This document shows, in pieces, positions 36,871 through 48,639 of a DNA stretch of 64,000 bases. The DNA is from Gnetum montanum. Taxonomy: Eukaryota; Streptophyta; Gnetopsida; Gnetales; Gnetaceae. The notes beneath the pieces are model-generated. The model saw only the letters and a program-made list of their open reading frames with translations. It did no database searches and was not told where the DNA came from. Both the position numbers and the translations under genes were made by a program. The stretch spans positions 340,099 through 404,098 of the forward strand of contig MNCI01004895.1 of NCBI GenBank assembly GCA_015680685.1, in the 5' to 3' direction. The first letter of the stretch is position 1, and each line of letters starts with the position of its first letter.

Positions 36871-38081
36871 ATACCTTCAACATGGCGAACCCCCACAGGC
36901 TTGAAATTTGCTCAAAAGGATGCAATACGAAAGTAAGCATGGCAGTATGTCCTCATAGGAGATAACATCTTATGCAAACGCTCCTTTGATGGGATATTGC
37001 TAACTTGTGTTGGTGGGGAAGATGCATAGAAAAGTGTTAATAAAGTCCATGAGGGACTATGTAGGGGACACATAGCCCCTAGGGCTATGGCAGCAAAAAT
37101 CATATGCCAAGGGTACTACTGGCCTTGCATCGAATGAGATTGCCTTGCCAAAGTTAGGATGTGTGATGTATGTCAATGCCATGAAAATCTCATACACGTA
37201 TCACCTACTGAGTTACATCCTACATAGATCACATGGCCATTCCAACAATGGGGTCTAGACATCATAGGACCCATCACACCTAAGTCTTCGGCAAGGCATA
37301 GCTTCATTATCATTGCAAACGAATACTTCAAAAACTGAGTGGAGGCTATTCCCCTAAGAAAGACCACATCTCAATAGGTTTTCCACTTTATCTTGGATAA
37401 CATAGTAACAATGTTTGGTCTTCCCATGACTATTGTATAGAAAATGGGCCAAAATTTAGTAGCATGGAAACTAAAACATCTTTCGATAACCTTGGCATCA
37501 AGCAATCTTTTTCATCACCATACTACCCATAGGCAAACAGGTAGGTAGAGGCGACAAACAAGGCCATCATCAACTTGCTAAAAAAGATGCTCAGTAGTAG
37601 TAAGAGGAGATGGCATGAGAAAATCCTCTACATGTTGTGGGCTTATCGTCCAAGGTGTAGAACGACTACAGGTAAGACTCCATATAGTCTCGTTTATGAA
37701 TCTAAAGTAGTGTTACCTCTTGAATTATATGTTCCATCACTTCAGATGATCCTCTCAAATGTTGTAGACAAGGCTCAAAACAATGAGTCAAGGATCATTG
37801 ATCTTGACTCCATAGAGGAGGAGCATGCCCGAATACTTGATCACATCGAACGATTCTAGGATAAGCAATGGCAAAAGAACCATTGCAATTTACATCAACA
37901 GCTGATTAAAAAACGGGAGCTAGTCCTCAAGGCTATTCATGAGCATGTAAACAAATTCTCAGCCAACTGGGAAGGTCCTTTTGTAATCATGAAAGCCTAT
38001 GGAAACAAGGCCTTCAAACTGGTTGATATGGATGGTAATGAGTTTGCAAATCCTATCAACCACTTATATCTCAAGCCATAA
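36871..38081 (+). pseudogene. Element A integrase, decayed
   Basis: Zinc-binding module 'HEGLCRGHIAPRAMAAKI...CDVCQCH' near 37050-37190 (HHCC intact). Core: 'QQWGLDIIGPITPKSS' (first Asp), then a frame change and 'ENGPKFSSMET', where the usual Asp-Asn-Gly reads Glu-Asn-Gly, and 'VEATNKAIINLL' (Glu). 37575-37859 is open ('KRRWHEKILYMLWAYRPRCR', 'PYSLVYESKVVLPLEL'). It ends 'INHLYLKP' and TAA at 38079-38081, the common C-terminal phrase of this branch. B is homologous throughout. Confidence 0.88.
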
Positions 38082-38149
38082 TACATCTGATGCAAAGGAT
38101 CACATCGGGTACAAAGCAAGGTAAGACCAACATCCACTACGATGTAAAA

Positions 38150-38440
38150 TTGTAAAAGATAGTCTGCTATGACTATAAACTAGCATAGATCATCCACTAT
38201 GACATTAAACTACCACAACACATCCTTGGGTTATGACGTAAAACTGGAACCCATAGCACGGTCCACTACGACCTTAAATTGCCCATCCATTGTCCGCTAC
38301 AACGATAAAATAGCACAGTGGTCTCCTAGGACCTTAAACTAGCATAATAGTTTTCTAGGATCTTAAAATAGCACATCATAGTCTACTGGGACCTTAAACT
38401 AGCACATCTGATGGTCTACCAAGACCTTAAATTGGGTTCG
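38150..38440 (+). repeat. Minisatellite 3 of element A (between pol and 3' end)
   Basis: About eight to nine degenerate units of 30-36 bp, core GGTCTACTGGGACCTTAAAC and 'tagcaca', again with a GGTC..GACC inverted repeat. Homologue in B at 48365-48625. Tandem repeats between pol and 3' LTR are known in Ogre-type elements. Confidence 0.82.
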
Positions 38441-39852
38441 TAATGCAACACCCCCATTTCACATCCATGATCCAACAAACAAGCGAGCGTGCACACTCTC
38501 AAACTCCATGGATGACATGGGGTGGGACAGTGCAGTTCTAGAATGTAGTTCATTCTGCTAAGAAAAAACCATCTAGAACACATGCAACATCACTTCCACT
38601 AGCATCTTGCTGATCTTCCAGAGATGTCGTTTGACATCTTGCTAACCTTCTGATGCTACCGCTACCATAGCCACTCATCATAGCGGTAGCTCTTGCTGTT
38701 AGCACCTACTACTGGAGTCCCAACAGTATTGTGGCCTAGCCACAAGCGTGCTAGCCTCCAACCCTCTCCATCATCCAAGCCATAAGGACATAGTATTTTT
38801 AGGCTTCTTCCCTTGTAGTTGGACTCCATTATGTTTGCCTTGGGTGAGAAATCCTAAGCACCTACATCACCGCTGCTCCTAGCCTCTTCGGTGCTAGTCT
38901 CTCCAAGTTGCTACTATTGGAACCTATGCTAGTCTTCCTGCTTCGGACATCGCACACCTCAGCAACAATAATCACCACTCTAGCAGCATTAAAGTAAGCG
39001 GGAATTTGCTCTCACTTCAATTTATGATTATTTTTCTAGTTTTCTCTCTATTGTGTTTGCAGGATACAGGCCAAGATCACATCGTTTAGAGATACGTTTT
39101 TCCATGAGATCCAAGACACTACATTGCTCTAAAGTATCTACTTCAATTAGCCTAGCTACTTGGAAGTACACACCCTAGTCTCCCTTTTAGCCAGTTTAGC
39201 ATCCATTCCTTATACTTGCAATCCTCTGTATCCTCTTTATAATATTCCCCAATGCACGAAACCCTCCCACATGCCCAACTATCAAGTCCATGATGGGTGT
39301 AACACAACTTGCCCCATGGGAAGCATCTGTAGGCAAGTCAAAGCCCCACGTAGATGTAACACAACTCATCTTGGGAAGGAAACAACTATCCTACAACAAC
39401 AGGTTGTTTGCAAATGAGGTGGGTGCATAGCAAAGGAAAAGTGCAAAAATGCAAAAAGAGTAGAAAAGCTAAAAAAAAAGGAATAAGTGCCTAAAACAAA
39501 TGATACAACATCCTACCTCATAATCACTTTGGCTATAAATTGATCAATCTCCAAGATTTTTAGTGAGAGGTCAAAAGCCAACAAAGAAAGACACCCATGC
39601 ATACTCACTACCTCACAAGCACTCCGACGAGGGATCACGCTATGGAAAATTTTTTTCAAAGTGTGGCATCTTACATTTGTCTCTTCCCCAAACCTGTTTT
39701 CTCAACTCCATCCCTTACCCATCAGTCTCCTAGTACTTTCAAACATAGCGAAGCATGGTCTAAGTGGGCATTAATGAGCAGTGTTGCTACTTTATTCTTC
39801 ATGGTGTTTCATATTCTTTGTCAATGTCTCTCGGGTAGATCTTCCAGACGTC
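38441..39852 (+). other. 3' non-coding region of element A
   Basis: No pol or env motif. An open frame at 39160-39417 is Cys/Thr-rich and unassigned. 39597-39881 ends in a hydrophobic stretch that runs into the polypurine tract; a related hydrophobic reading exists in B, in another frame of A ('WCFIFFVN' in A, 'WCFLFFVN' in B). Confidence 0.5.
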
Positions 39853-39868
39853 AACAAAGAGGGGCCAC
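39853..39868 (+). promoter_or_regulatory. Polypurine tract of element A
   Basis: ACAAAGAGGGGCCAC just before the 3' LTR. B has the same block (ACAAAGAGGGGCCAA) at its own 3' LTR, so edge and function are well supported. Confidence 0.82.
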
Positions 39869-42127
39869 TAAAACACCATGAATTTTGGGACTCTCATGAT
39901 TTAGCAGTCCTAAAATGTGGGTAAGGGTTCTCACAAGTCTGGTGTTACACTGGACCATGTAGACAATGCCCTCTATAGCATAGTCAACATGGCACCTAGC
40001 CACAAGGCCAGTTTACATGAAAGAGGCACTAGGGGTAAACCATATAGTCCGGAAAGTTTTCTATCTCTAGGGCTGACAGGCTTGCTAAAATCTCTAGCTT
40101 GCCTAGATTGGAACTTGACCTAGCTGACAGTCTACTAAAGACCTTTCTAGGAGCTACCAAAAGTGTTCAGGATGAGCTAAATAGTTTCGCAAGTTTTCTA
40201 ACTGAAGGAACCTGCTATGCTACACTATGCTGCATAGTGTAGCAGGCCTCGAGGAGACTGAATAGGTACTAAAGATGAAGTTGACAATGACTTAGCCCTC
40301 CAGAGCATCTACCCCACTTCATCCTTGATTCATGAGCAACATAACTCAATAAAAAATGGCAAGCTTTGTCAAAAATCCTTACAATTTGAGTGCTACGTTC
40401 TGCTATGCTACACATGATAGCACAACGTAGCAAGGATGCACTCTAATAATACTCCTACTCAGATGGCTCTGAGGAAGTAAGCGCACTTGCCCATGCTTCA
40501 ACTGTCAAAAAAGTTTGCTATGTTAACACGCCAGGACATGACCAACATTCTGTAACAAAATTTTGGCAAAATAAGTTGGAATCCAAGCAACACGAGGTGC
40601 TACGTTGTGGTATGCTATGCAGCATAGCACAACGTAGCAAGGATAGAATGCATAGAGGCCCTCTACCAAGTGGTTCTAGTAAGAGGATTGTACTTGGCCA
40701 CACTTTGGCCCCCAAAACTACCTGCCCACTTCGCCCTCACATGCCAAACAAAGTTTCTAGACAAAGTGTTACAAATCATACAGGAATTCAAGTCACACTA
40801 GCTGCTATGTTGTGCTATGCTGCAGAGCGTAGCACAACATAGTCGGGATGCAGCTTAAGAAATGTTCCAAGGATGAACTTAGAAGGTCTTAAGACCTTTC
40901 AGCATGAAAGATAGGCTTGTAGTTGCTTGTCTGGCCAGGCCTCAAACAAGTATTTTCAGCTTTTAGACAAGATTTCTTGTAAGATCGGTGACTACGCTAT
41001 GCTACGCTATGTAGTGTAGCATAGCGTAACATGTGGGTGTTGACATTACGCAAATACATCGGGTAGCATAAACAATGTAACTTTCACGTGGGAGCCCCAA
41101 GACATCTTTAGTTAGCTCCAGAACTTATTAGTAACAGTTACTCTCATCTCGGAATCTCTTCAACAGAAAAAATTAGCAATTTTGCATTGTTTTTCACCCC
41201 CCTTAACTATCCCCAAAGTTGTCCCTACGCTTGACCCTACTGGCAAGAGTAGGGAAGACATAGTCCTAGAGCAGAGGATCCATTTTGCATTCACTATTGG
41301 TAGTTTTCTTTACAACAAACATGGCAGCTCACTAGACTTTGGCACATGCAGCATGAACAGTATGGTCACAGTGTAGTAGATTTCACATCTGACATTACAC
41401 AACAACATGGCACTGTCACATTTGCACTCTGTGGGACCTAGGACACATGGCATCCAAACCATGTTTCTCTCTTGCATTTAACTCTATAAATACCTTGGTG
41501 AACAATGTTCAAGGGGTTAGTTTTTTGGGAGAGCATTCTAGTGAGGTTGGCTTTTTCCATTGTGGGCTTGAAGCCTTCAATTAGCTTTTGGGCATTATTG
41601 GCTTTTGCAATTACTTCTCTGGCAATTGGCTCTTTGGTTGACATCTTGACATTTTGGCTCTTTGGCAATTAGCTTTGGCAAGGAGACTAGCAAGTAGAAG
41701 GTTCATGTTAGAAAGATGTTGACATCAGTTTAAGGAGTTGTGACCATATTTCTTCATTGCAAGTTGTGCCTGTTCACACTGCCCATTTTTTGTACACCTT
41801 CAGTCAGGCAAAGATCAGATTCCTTGATCTTGGGGTGATGCACTTTCTCACCCAGGTCTGCTTCATTTTGTTCTGTTATTCTCATGTTTTGCATCATCCT
41901 CAATCAATTTACGTTTTCCACTCATCGCTTAACATGCATATAACATCTTTAAAACCAGTGTTTATGGAAGGTTATTATAGACCGATTATGTCCCTGTCTA
42001 ATCGACCAGACTATTCAAGGCACCCCACTTCTGTTTACCCTAACAAGGCCCTCACATGGATCCAAGGTTAGGCTATACGCCCGGTGACCTCTCGGTGTTC
42101 CATCCATCGACGTTTTCGATTGTTACA
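39869..42127 (+). repeat. 3' LTR of element A
   Basis: Partner of 22996-25135; its first bases are TAAAACACC, the TG having become TA. It ends TGTTACA before the CTAGC duplication. Five palindromes near 40210, 40390, 40595, 40802 and 40990; TATA box 41485-41492. Confidence 0.92.
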
Positions 42128-42132
42128 CTAGC
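42128..42132. repeat. Target duplication of element A, right copy
   Basis: CTAGC, identical to 22991-22995. Confidence 0.92.
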
Positions 42133-43520
42133 AAAGAGGAATTCATCAGGGAAATGATCAAAAATTAGATACTTATCCTCTTTTTTGTCCCATTGCAACC
42201 GGGATAAATGATCAGCAACTACATTCTCAGTGCCCTTGTGATCAATCATCATTAAATCAAACTCTTGTAAGATTACAAGCCATCATATGATACGAGGGCT
42301 TACCATTGGCTTATTCATGAGGAACTGGATTGCACTATGATATGTATGTATATATACTTTATATCCCAATACATAGTGTCTAAACTTTTCTCATGCAAAA
42401 ACTACAACCATTAATTCTTTCTCTGTGGTAGTGTAGTTAAGTTGTGCACTAGTGATACTTCTACTTGCACAGTGGATGTAATAAGGATGCTTCTGGTCAT
42501 CTTACTATGTAAGTACAGCTCCTAAAGCATAGTTGGATGTGTTAGTTAGGATATGGAATGGTTTGGACCAATCAGGAGCTTGTAGAATGGGTGTTTCTAC
42601 TAGCTTCTATTTTAGAGTTTGGAAAGCTAATTTGCATTTCCTGGTCCACTCGAAAGGTACGTCCTTTTTCGTTAATTCCACCAATGGTTTGAAAACCTTT
42701 GAAAAGTTCTCAATAAATCTCCTATAGTAGCCAGTATGTCCAAGGAATGACCAAATATCTTTGATAGTTTCTGGTTGATGGGTAATTCCTTGGATAATTT
42801 TATTTTCTTGGGGTCTACCTCTATCCCTATGTGTGAGATTTTGTGCCCTAGTACTACACCTTCTTGGACCATCAAATGGCTTTTCTACCAATTCAGCCTC
42901 AAATTGGTTTCTACACATATTTTTAACACTTGCTCCAACTGGTCCAAGGCTTGATCAAAGTTTGCTCCATAAGTGGAGAAGTCATCCATAAAGACCTCCA
43001 TGCCATTCCCTATCTGCTATTGGAATATGCTTAGAACTAGTCATTGAAATGTTGTAGGAGCATTACACAAGCCAAACGACATCTATTTGTATGTGAACGT
43101 TTCCCAAGGACTGGTGAACATAGACTTGGCTTGGTCCTCTAGGGCTATTTGTATTTGCTTATCTTTGCTGTATCCATCAGAAAAATTATAATAGCAATGC
43201 CCTACGATGGTGTCTAAGACTTGGTTGAAAAATGGCAATGGAAAGTGATCTTTGAATGTTGCCATATTTAGTACCCTAAAATCTATGAACATCCTCCATT
43301 TTCCTCTGTTTCTAAGCACAATAACTAAGGGGCTAACCCATTCACTATCAGCAATGAGGTATATGAACCCAGCCTTGAGAAGCTATTCGATTTCTTCCTT
43401 AACTACTTGCTTCAGCTTAGGGTTCAATCGCCTCTATGGTTGTCTTCGAGGCTTCATGGAGGGGTCAGTGTAAACTCTATGTTGGCATATCATAGGATCT
43501 ATTCTAGTTAATTTGGGATA
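42128..43520 (-). pseudogene. pol: Element C reverse transcriptase and RNase H, decayed
   Basis: Minus strand. 'GKWRMFIDFRVLNMATFKDH' (about 43300; open piece 43083-43319), 'DQAKSMFTSPWETFTYK', the catalytic 'VFMDDFSTYG' near 42990, 'MVQEGVVLGHKISHIGIEVD' (42875-42800) and 'FLGHTGYYRRFIENFSKV'. The RNase H part ends 'VVADHLSRLQWD' near 42200 and 'FDHFPDEFLFAS' at the junction with element A, whose other side continues the same reading at 22995. Wording is of the Athila lineage. Stops and frameshifts make it inactive. Confidence 0.88.
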
Positions 43521-45346
43521 TGACCAAGCGAAGGCTTCTAACCATTTATTTATTACATTCAGTAGTTCTTCTTTCTATTGAGGAGCAAGCTTAGCGTTGA
43601 TAATTACCGATTTTCCATTTTTAAGAAATGTGTATTCAATATTGGTGGGCAATGGTTTTAGCTCAAGGGGCTCTTGCTTAAATTTCTCACGGATTTCCAA
43701 CTTCCCCTAGTTGATATTTTTGAGGTTAAGGTTTGGAAGTTGGTGGTCGACTTACTCTAATACATCTATGCTATCAATATAAGCGTAACTCAAACCCTTA
43801 GTTGGTTTCATGCATATGAGTGAACTGCTTTCTTGATCAGCTATCAACCATTGGGTGTCTTCCTGTTGTGTGGCTACTACATATAGGCATCTTTCTATGT
43901 TAATCACTTTTGCACACTGATTACATGTAGGTAATGCTAAACTTTGCACAAACCATGAGCTCTACATGCAATTACACCCTGTGTCACTGTATGCAATGCA
44001 CGGAACTTTCTTCTTCTTGATCTTTCTTAATGTATTTTCCTTTGATATTTCTAGGGAAATATTGTAGATTCCTAGGCATGCATTAATGGTGCTTAGCCAT
44101 GCTCTTCCCATTATGATTGGGAAGTCCCCCTTACCATTGTTTACCTAAATCACTAGGAAGTCAGCTAGGTATGACCACCCACAAATAGTGGTAACAATGT
44201 CTTCCACCAATCCCAATGGGATAGTAATGGACTAGCTGACCAACTCTAGATGGATTTTCTAGGCCTTGTACATTTCTTGAGGTGGGTTCAAGGCCTTGTA
44301 CATTTCTTGAGAAATCAAGTTGACACCAGAACCTGAATCCAAAAGAGCCTTGTATGGGGCATTTCCAATGATTTGTAAGTATATCAAAGGACTCCTAGGA
44401 TTAGATAATTTCCTCAGAAGGTGGCTAACTTTGATCCAATCAGTAACAACATGTGTTAGCATGACCGTATGCATTGAGTGCGATGATTGGGTTGAAGGGG
44501 GCTCCAAATTTTTGATTAATAATGAGGCATCTAAGGAATCAAATGCTTGTGATTGCAAGGGCTTGATTGAACTATTGGTTCTAAAGAAAGGTTTTTTCTT
44601 CATGTGGTTGTTGGAACCAATAGTAGGTTGAGAGTTAATAGCCCTCATGGCATTATGTTGTTGTGGCTAGGTAGGGATTTCACCTTGCATCATGGGAGTA
44701 GGTGGTAGTGGAGCTATTGGTGGAAGAGATGTGACCGAATGAGAAGCATGATATGCTTGCAAAATATCACCTTTATAAGAGGAAGTCCCATAATACTTAT
44801 GAGCTTGGTAGTAAGGTTGAGGAGTGACATGACTAGTAGAGTCACGTGGGGAGATTAGCTACTGCACGTAATATCCATATGGGTCAAGTTGCCGGTAAGG
44901 ATACTATTGCCTTGGTGGTGGCATTCCCCATGATTGTGAGTGCTACCACTATTGATATTCCTCAATCGGTTGTGGTGGAGTTCCACTAGGATAATATGTT
45001 AAGGGTTAGTGAAACTACCTTGGGTTACCTTGAGGATAAGGTAACCTTTAGGGTGTTTGTCTTTTGTTTAATCATGTGTTGAGTTCATACATCCCAGACT
45101 CCTATAGATGTGAGATTCTTGGGCAACATCCCTTAGGATGATCATATTGACATATCTCACATCCACTATCATTGTCTATTTTTGAATACACAACCTCTTC
45201 AATGATGACAGCTTTACCCTTACCCTTGCTACGTGCATGTTCAAGCTCTTTCTTTTTTCTTTTCTCACTACCTTGCTCTCTAGACTCCTCTACTATTCTA
45301 AGAATAGTTTGAAATCTATTATCTTGGGAATCCCACATTTGGTCTA
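43521..45346 (-). pseudogene. gag: Element C gag C-terminus and protease, decayed and truncated
   Basis: Minus strand. 45338-45102 is open and encodes a Glu/Lys/Arg-rich stretch followed by a knuckle 'CEICQYDHPKGCC' (CX2CX3HX4C). A Pro/Gln/Tyr-rich tail (to 44660) aligns with gag of element E. The protease (44648-44259) has 'YKALLDSGSGVNLIS' (catalytic DSG). A 30-bp tandem duplication near 44262-44310 repeats ten codons in frame. The gag reading is cut at 45346 by LTR D; its N-terminal part should be beyond the right edge. Confidence 0.8.
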
Positions 45347-45703
45347 TGTAGCGATCGAAAACATCGGTGGCTAGAACACCGAGAGGTTACCGGGCATACA
45401 ACCTAACCCCAGATCCATGCGAGGGCCTTGCTGGAGTAAATGGAAGCAGGGTTCCCTAAACAATCTAGACGATCAGACAGGGACTTAACCAGTGTACAAT
45501 AACATTTCATAAACAATTATTTTAAAGATGTTATGTGTAACTTAATTGATGAACGTAAACTGATAAATAATAATGCAAAATATGGTAATAGCAAAGCGAA
45601 ATAAAACAAACTTAAGTGAGAAAGTGCATCACCCCAAGATCAGGGGATTTTATCTTTGTTTGGTTGAAGGGGTACAAATAACATGTAGTGTGAATAGGCA
45701 TAG
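45347..45703 (-). mobile_element. LTR D, left piece (A-type LTR, minus strand)
   Basis: Reverse complement of the R/U5 part of element A's LTR: it shares the 'acaccgagaggt.accggg' and 'cttgatcttggggtgatgca' blocks and ends at TGTAGCGATCG (CA on the minus strand). Beyond the LTR end comes gag of C, not a primer-binding site, so this is a 3' or solo LTR. The last five bases, CATAG, are the target duplication of B. The LTR resumes at 63756. Confidence 0.82.
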
Positions 45704-47351
45704 TATAGCAACCAAAAATGTCGGTGGCTAGAAAACACCAAGGGGTTGACGGGTGCTACAATTTCGACCTCGTACCCGCGGGAAGGCCGTGCTAGATGTG
45801 TGCAGATACGGGGTGCCCCGAATGGTCTAGTCGATCAGATAGGGACTTAATCTGCATCTATATAGCCTTTTGCAACATATATTTTTGAAATAGAAACAGA
45901 AATGTGGAGGAATTCTTGAAAGTAAATTAAAGCAAAAAAAAGTAGTGCACAACGCAATAATGAGTAGGAAACAAAATAAAATATAGTTAGGAAAATGCAC
46001 CGGTCCGAAGCTACAAGCTTGCTCTATCAAGGTGGATATAGCCGATTGCACAGCGTGATGAAGTGCAGAGATCCTGAGAGTAACCAGGACATGTGGAGCA
46101 AGATAGGTTGGGCTCTTGGGTGCGGCCTTAGGTGCTGACAATGTAGGGATTCTACCAAGGTGGTAGAAAGGGAATGGGACAATATGCTAGCTAAAATGCT
46201 AACTGTTTGTAGTGTCAAACAGAAAGCTTACAATGCTTGATGTTACAATGAGCATGAAAGAGAACTTGAAGGCCAGAGTGAATGCCAAGGAGATGCAAAG
46301 TCAAGGAATTGGGGAGAATTCCTCACTTTTTGAATGCTATTTATTGAAAAATTCTAAACTGAACCTTTGAATGCTACTTGTCGAGGTATTTATAGCATCA
46401 AGGGCACACGAAAGAGGTGATTTGAATGTCATGTGCCTTGGGCCCACGTTGACTTTCAAGTGCCACACATGCTGCATATGACCATTGGTCCTGCAAGACC
46501 ATCATAATGCGAACCTGCTATGCCATAACTATAATCCTTCCACGTCGTAATTGCGCCATCAGCATCTGGAGACGTGTGCCAATGATCCGATTAGGTGAAG
46601 TGCATTGATGTTGCACAACCACCCGCATACCTTTTTGTGCTTTGTAGCATAGCATGCTTGCCATAGCATATCACCTTGTCACGCATTCTGCTATATACAT
46701 GTTGTATGTTTGCTACACTATGCTACGCTACGTAGCGTAGAAACTGGCCTTAGTCGTGAAAACATTGTTGATTTGTGAACTTTGCTTCTGCAAGACTTTC
46801 AAACTTGCTGATTCTGCCCATTGAGCTACCTTCCATCTCTTCTACAGGATTGATACACTTTGCTATGCCTTGTAGCTTAGTGTAGCATAGTAGCAGACAT
46901 GGTTCACCACTTCCTAACACAAAGGGACATTGTTGAAGGGTTTGAAATTAAGCATGGGGAACCGGTGGTGAAACTATTGCCATGCTACGCTACATCTCGT
47001 GGCGTGGCATAGTGTGGCACTTCATTCTGCAATTGTCTTATGAAGCTTGCTACGCTACGAAGCGAGGCGTAGCAGACTTCATGACTTACAAAACTTGTCG
47101 AACTATTTTGTGCATCCAGAATGTTGTTGCCAACTCCACGCACCATTTTTGAGTAGGCTGTCAACTGGGCAGGCTACTTAGGTGGAAAGGAAGGATGGCC
47201 TGTAGAGCCTGTTTACACCTAAAGTAGAAAATTTTCCGAACTGGCTGACCTGAACTCAAAGAGTTCTCCTCCCAAATAACTGTCGCAGTGCTTGCGCGAA
47301 GTGCAAGGCCTGATGAAGCAAGAATGATTTCAAATTTTTTGGGGTGTTTCA
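45704..47351 (-). repeat. 3' LTR of element B
   Basis: Minus strand: starts TGAAACACCCC (47351) and ends at 45704 in 'ggttgctata', CA having become TA. TATAAATA at 46394-46387. GCTACG palindromes near 46720, 46870, 46985 and 47050. Confidence 0.9.
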
Positions 47352-47366
47352 TTGGCCCCTCTTTGT
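47352..47366 (-). promoter_or_regulatory. Polypurine tract of element B
   Basis: Minus strand ACAAAGAGGGGCCAA right before the LTR TG; same as in A. Confidence 0.82.
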
Positions 47367-48364
47367 CGACGTCTGGAGGATTGGCTTGATGGATGTTGAC
47401 AAAGAATAAAAAACACCACAGCAGGCGAAATGCCAATGTTGTCATTTAGTGAGTGTTGGGACATCGCTTGGCTACACTTGAGAGTATTACATTGGTTTTG
47501 TAGAGGTTAAGGAAGAGAGCAAAGATGATGTTTAGCAGAGTCCCTCGTTGGAGTGCTCTCAGGGACTCATCCACATTTTCATCTTTGGCTGGTGCTATTC
47601 TTCAACATGTTGTAGGACAGGTGTTTCCTTTGCAGGATGAGTTGCGTTACATCCATGAAGGGTTTTCACCTGCCTACGATGGCTTTCCATACGACGAGTT
47701 GTGTTACGCACATCATGGAATTTGTACTATGAAGTAACTAAGCTAGTCGATGCACTCGCTTTGTGATGCTGTAGCATTTGCTGATCTGGCAAGCCATGCC
47801 CATAGGGGCAAAGGTCTTGTTCGCTACTGGTGTTGTTAAAGTTTTTGGACATTTTCGTGGGTGTAGGATGTCCAAAGTAGGAAGGCCAGTAGTGGCATTG
47901 GCAGCACTGGCATGGGGGAGCTGGTCTTCGAGGTGCAAGGAGTTGCTACAGGTGTCGATGCTCTGGAATCCCTGATAGGGGTTTTCATTTTTGGTTCAAC
48001 CATGGGATCAGCTGCTACATAGCTAACGTCATCCAAGCCTAGGCATTGGTAGGGAGCTGGAGTAACAATATCATGGCTGGGCCACAATACTGCTAAAATT
48101 CCAGATGTGGGAACTAGCCCAAGAACCACCGTCAGGGTGATGGGCCATGGCAATGGTAGGTTTGGAGGGCCAGTGTGATGCCATACGACATCTTCGGAGG
48201 GTCAGCATGATGCCAAGGGTGGCAGCGCCACATATGTTATGAACCATGTCCTTAGTGCATTGTGAACTACGTTCCAGAGCTACAACGTCCCACCCATACG
48301 TTAGCATCGCGCCCACTTGTTCGATGCGTATCTAGTGCTAGTGCATGCTGGGGATGCGATGCGA
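47367..48364 (-). other. 3' non-coding region of element B
   Basis: Non-coding apart from a short hydrophobic reading just upstream of and through the polypurine tract ('TLAFRLLWCFLFFVN', about 47440-47380). Other open frames (47525-47737, 47836-48153) lack motifs. Confidence 0.45.
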
Positions 48365-48625
48365 ACCCAATTTAAGGTCCTGGTAGACCATGTGCTGGTT
48401 TAGGGTCCCAACGAACCGCTGTGCTGGTTTTTGATCCAAGTAGACCGTACATGCCAATTTATCATCGTAGCGGACATGCAATGCCAGTTTATAGTCATAG
48501 TGGACTAGCAGTGCTAGTTTTACATCATAGTGGACGATGTTCGATGTCACTAGCTTATCATCATTGCAGACATTGCTTGGTGTTGTTGCCAGTTTATCAT
48601 CGTAGCAGACGGATGTTGACATTGC
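48365..48625 (-). repeat. Minisatellite 3 of element B (after pol)
   Basis: About eight units of 28-35 bp with 'gtccactacgatgataaactggca'-like core on the minus strand (written in parts: 'gtccgctacgatgataaac', 'tggca'). Equivalent to 38150-38440 in A. Confidence 0.8.
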
Positions 48626-48639
48626 TTTTATGCTTCAGG

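Larger units (their letters stand above)
22996..42127 (+). mobile_element. Element A: giant Tat/Ogre-like LTR retrotransposon (19.1 kb) with an antisense gene
   Basis: Flanked by perfect CTAGC duplications. Order: 5' LTR, primer-binding site, gag, protease, minisatellite, antisense gene, minisatellite, RT/RNase H, second RNase H, integrase, minisatellite, 3' non-coding, polypurine tract, 3' LTR. Size, primer-site type, the second RNase H after the RT/RNase H, and 3' tandem repeats fit the Tat/Ogre branch of Ty3/gypsy. LTRs differ by very roughly a tenth of positions by eye, mostly transitions, plus indels. All coding regions have stops. The interposed antisense gene is not part of the standard layout for this branch. 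Confidence 0.9.
19248..45346 (-). mobile_element. Element C: Athila-like LTR retrotransposon, split by element A and truncated at the gag by D
   Basis: Pieces in minus-strand order: gag C-terminus and protease (45346-43521), RT and RNase H (43520-42128), [element A], rest of RNase H/integrase (22995-21590), 3' non-coding (21590-20218), polypurine tract, 3' LTR (20203-19248). The protein reading passes from 42128 to 22995 without loss, as expected for a clean insertion of A. RT wording ('FMDDFSTYGANFDQ', 'VVLGHKISHIGIEVD') is characteristic of the Athila lineage. Its 5' LTR and most of gag lie beyond 64000, past D and B. Confidence 0.85.

Noticed and set aside
39160-39417. Cys/Thr-rich frame as an env-like protein
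   Set aside because: No signal peptide or transmembrane segment in frame, and no homologous frame in B.
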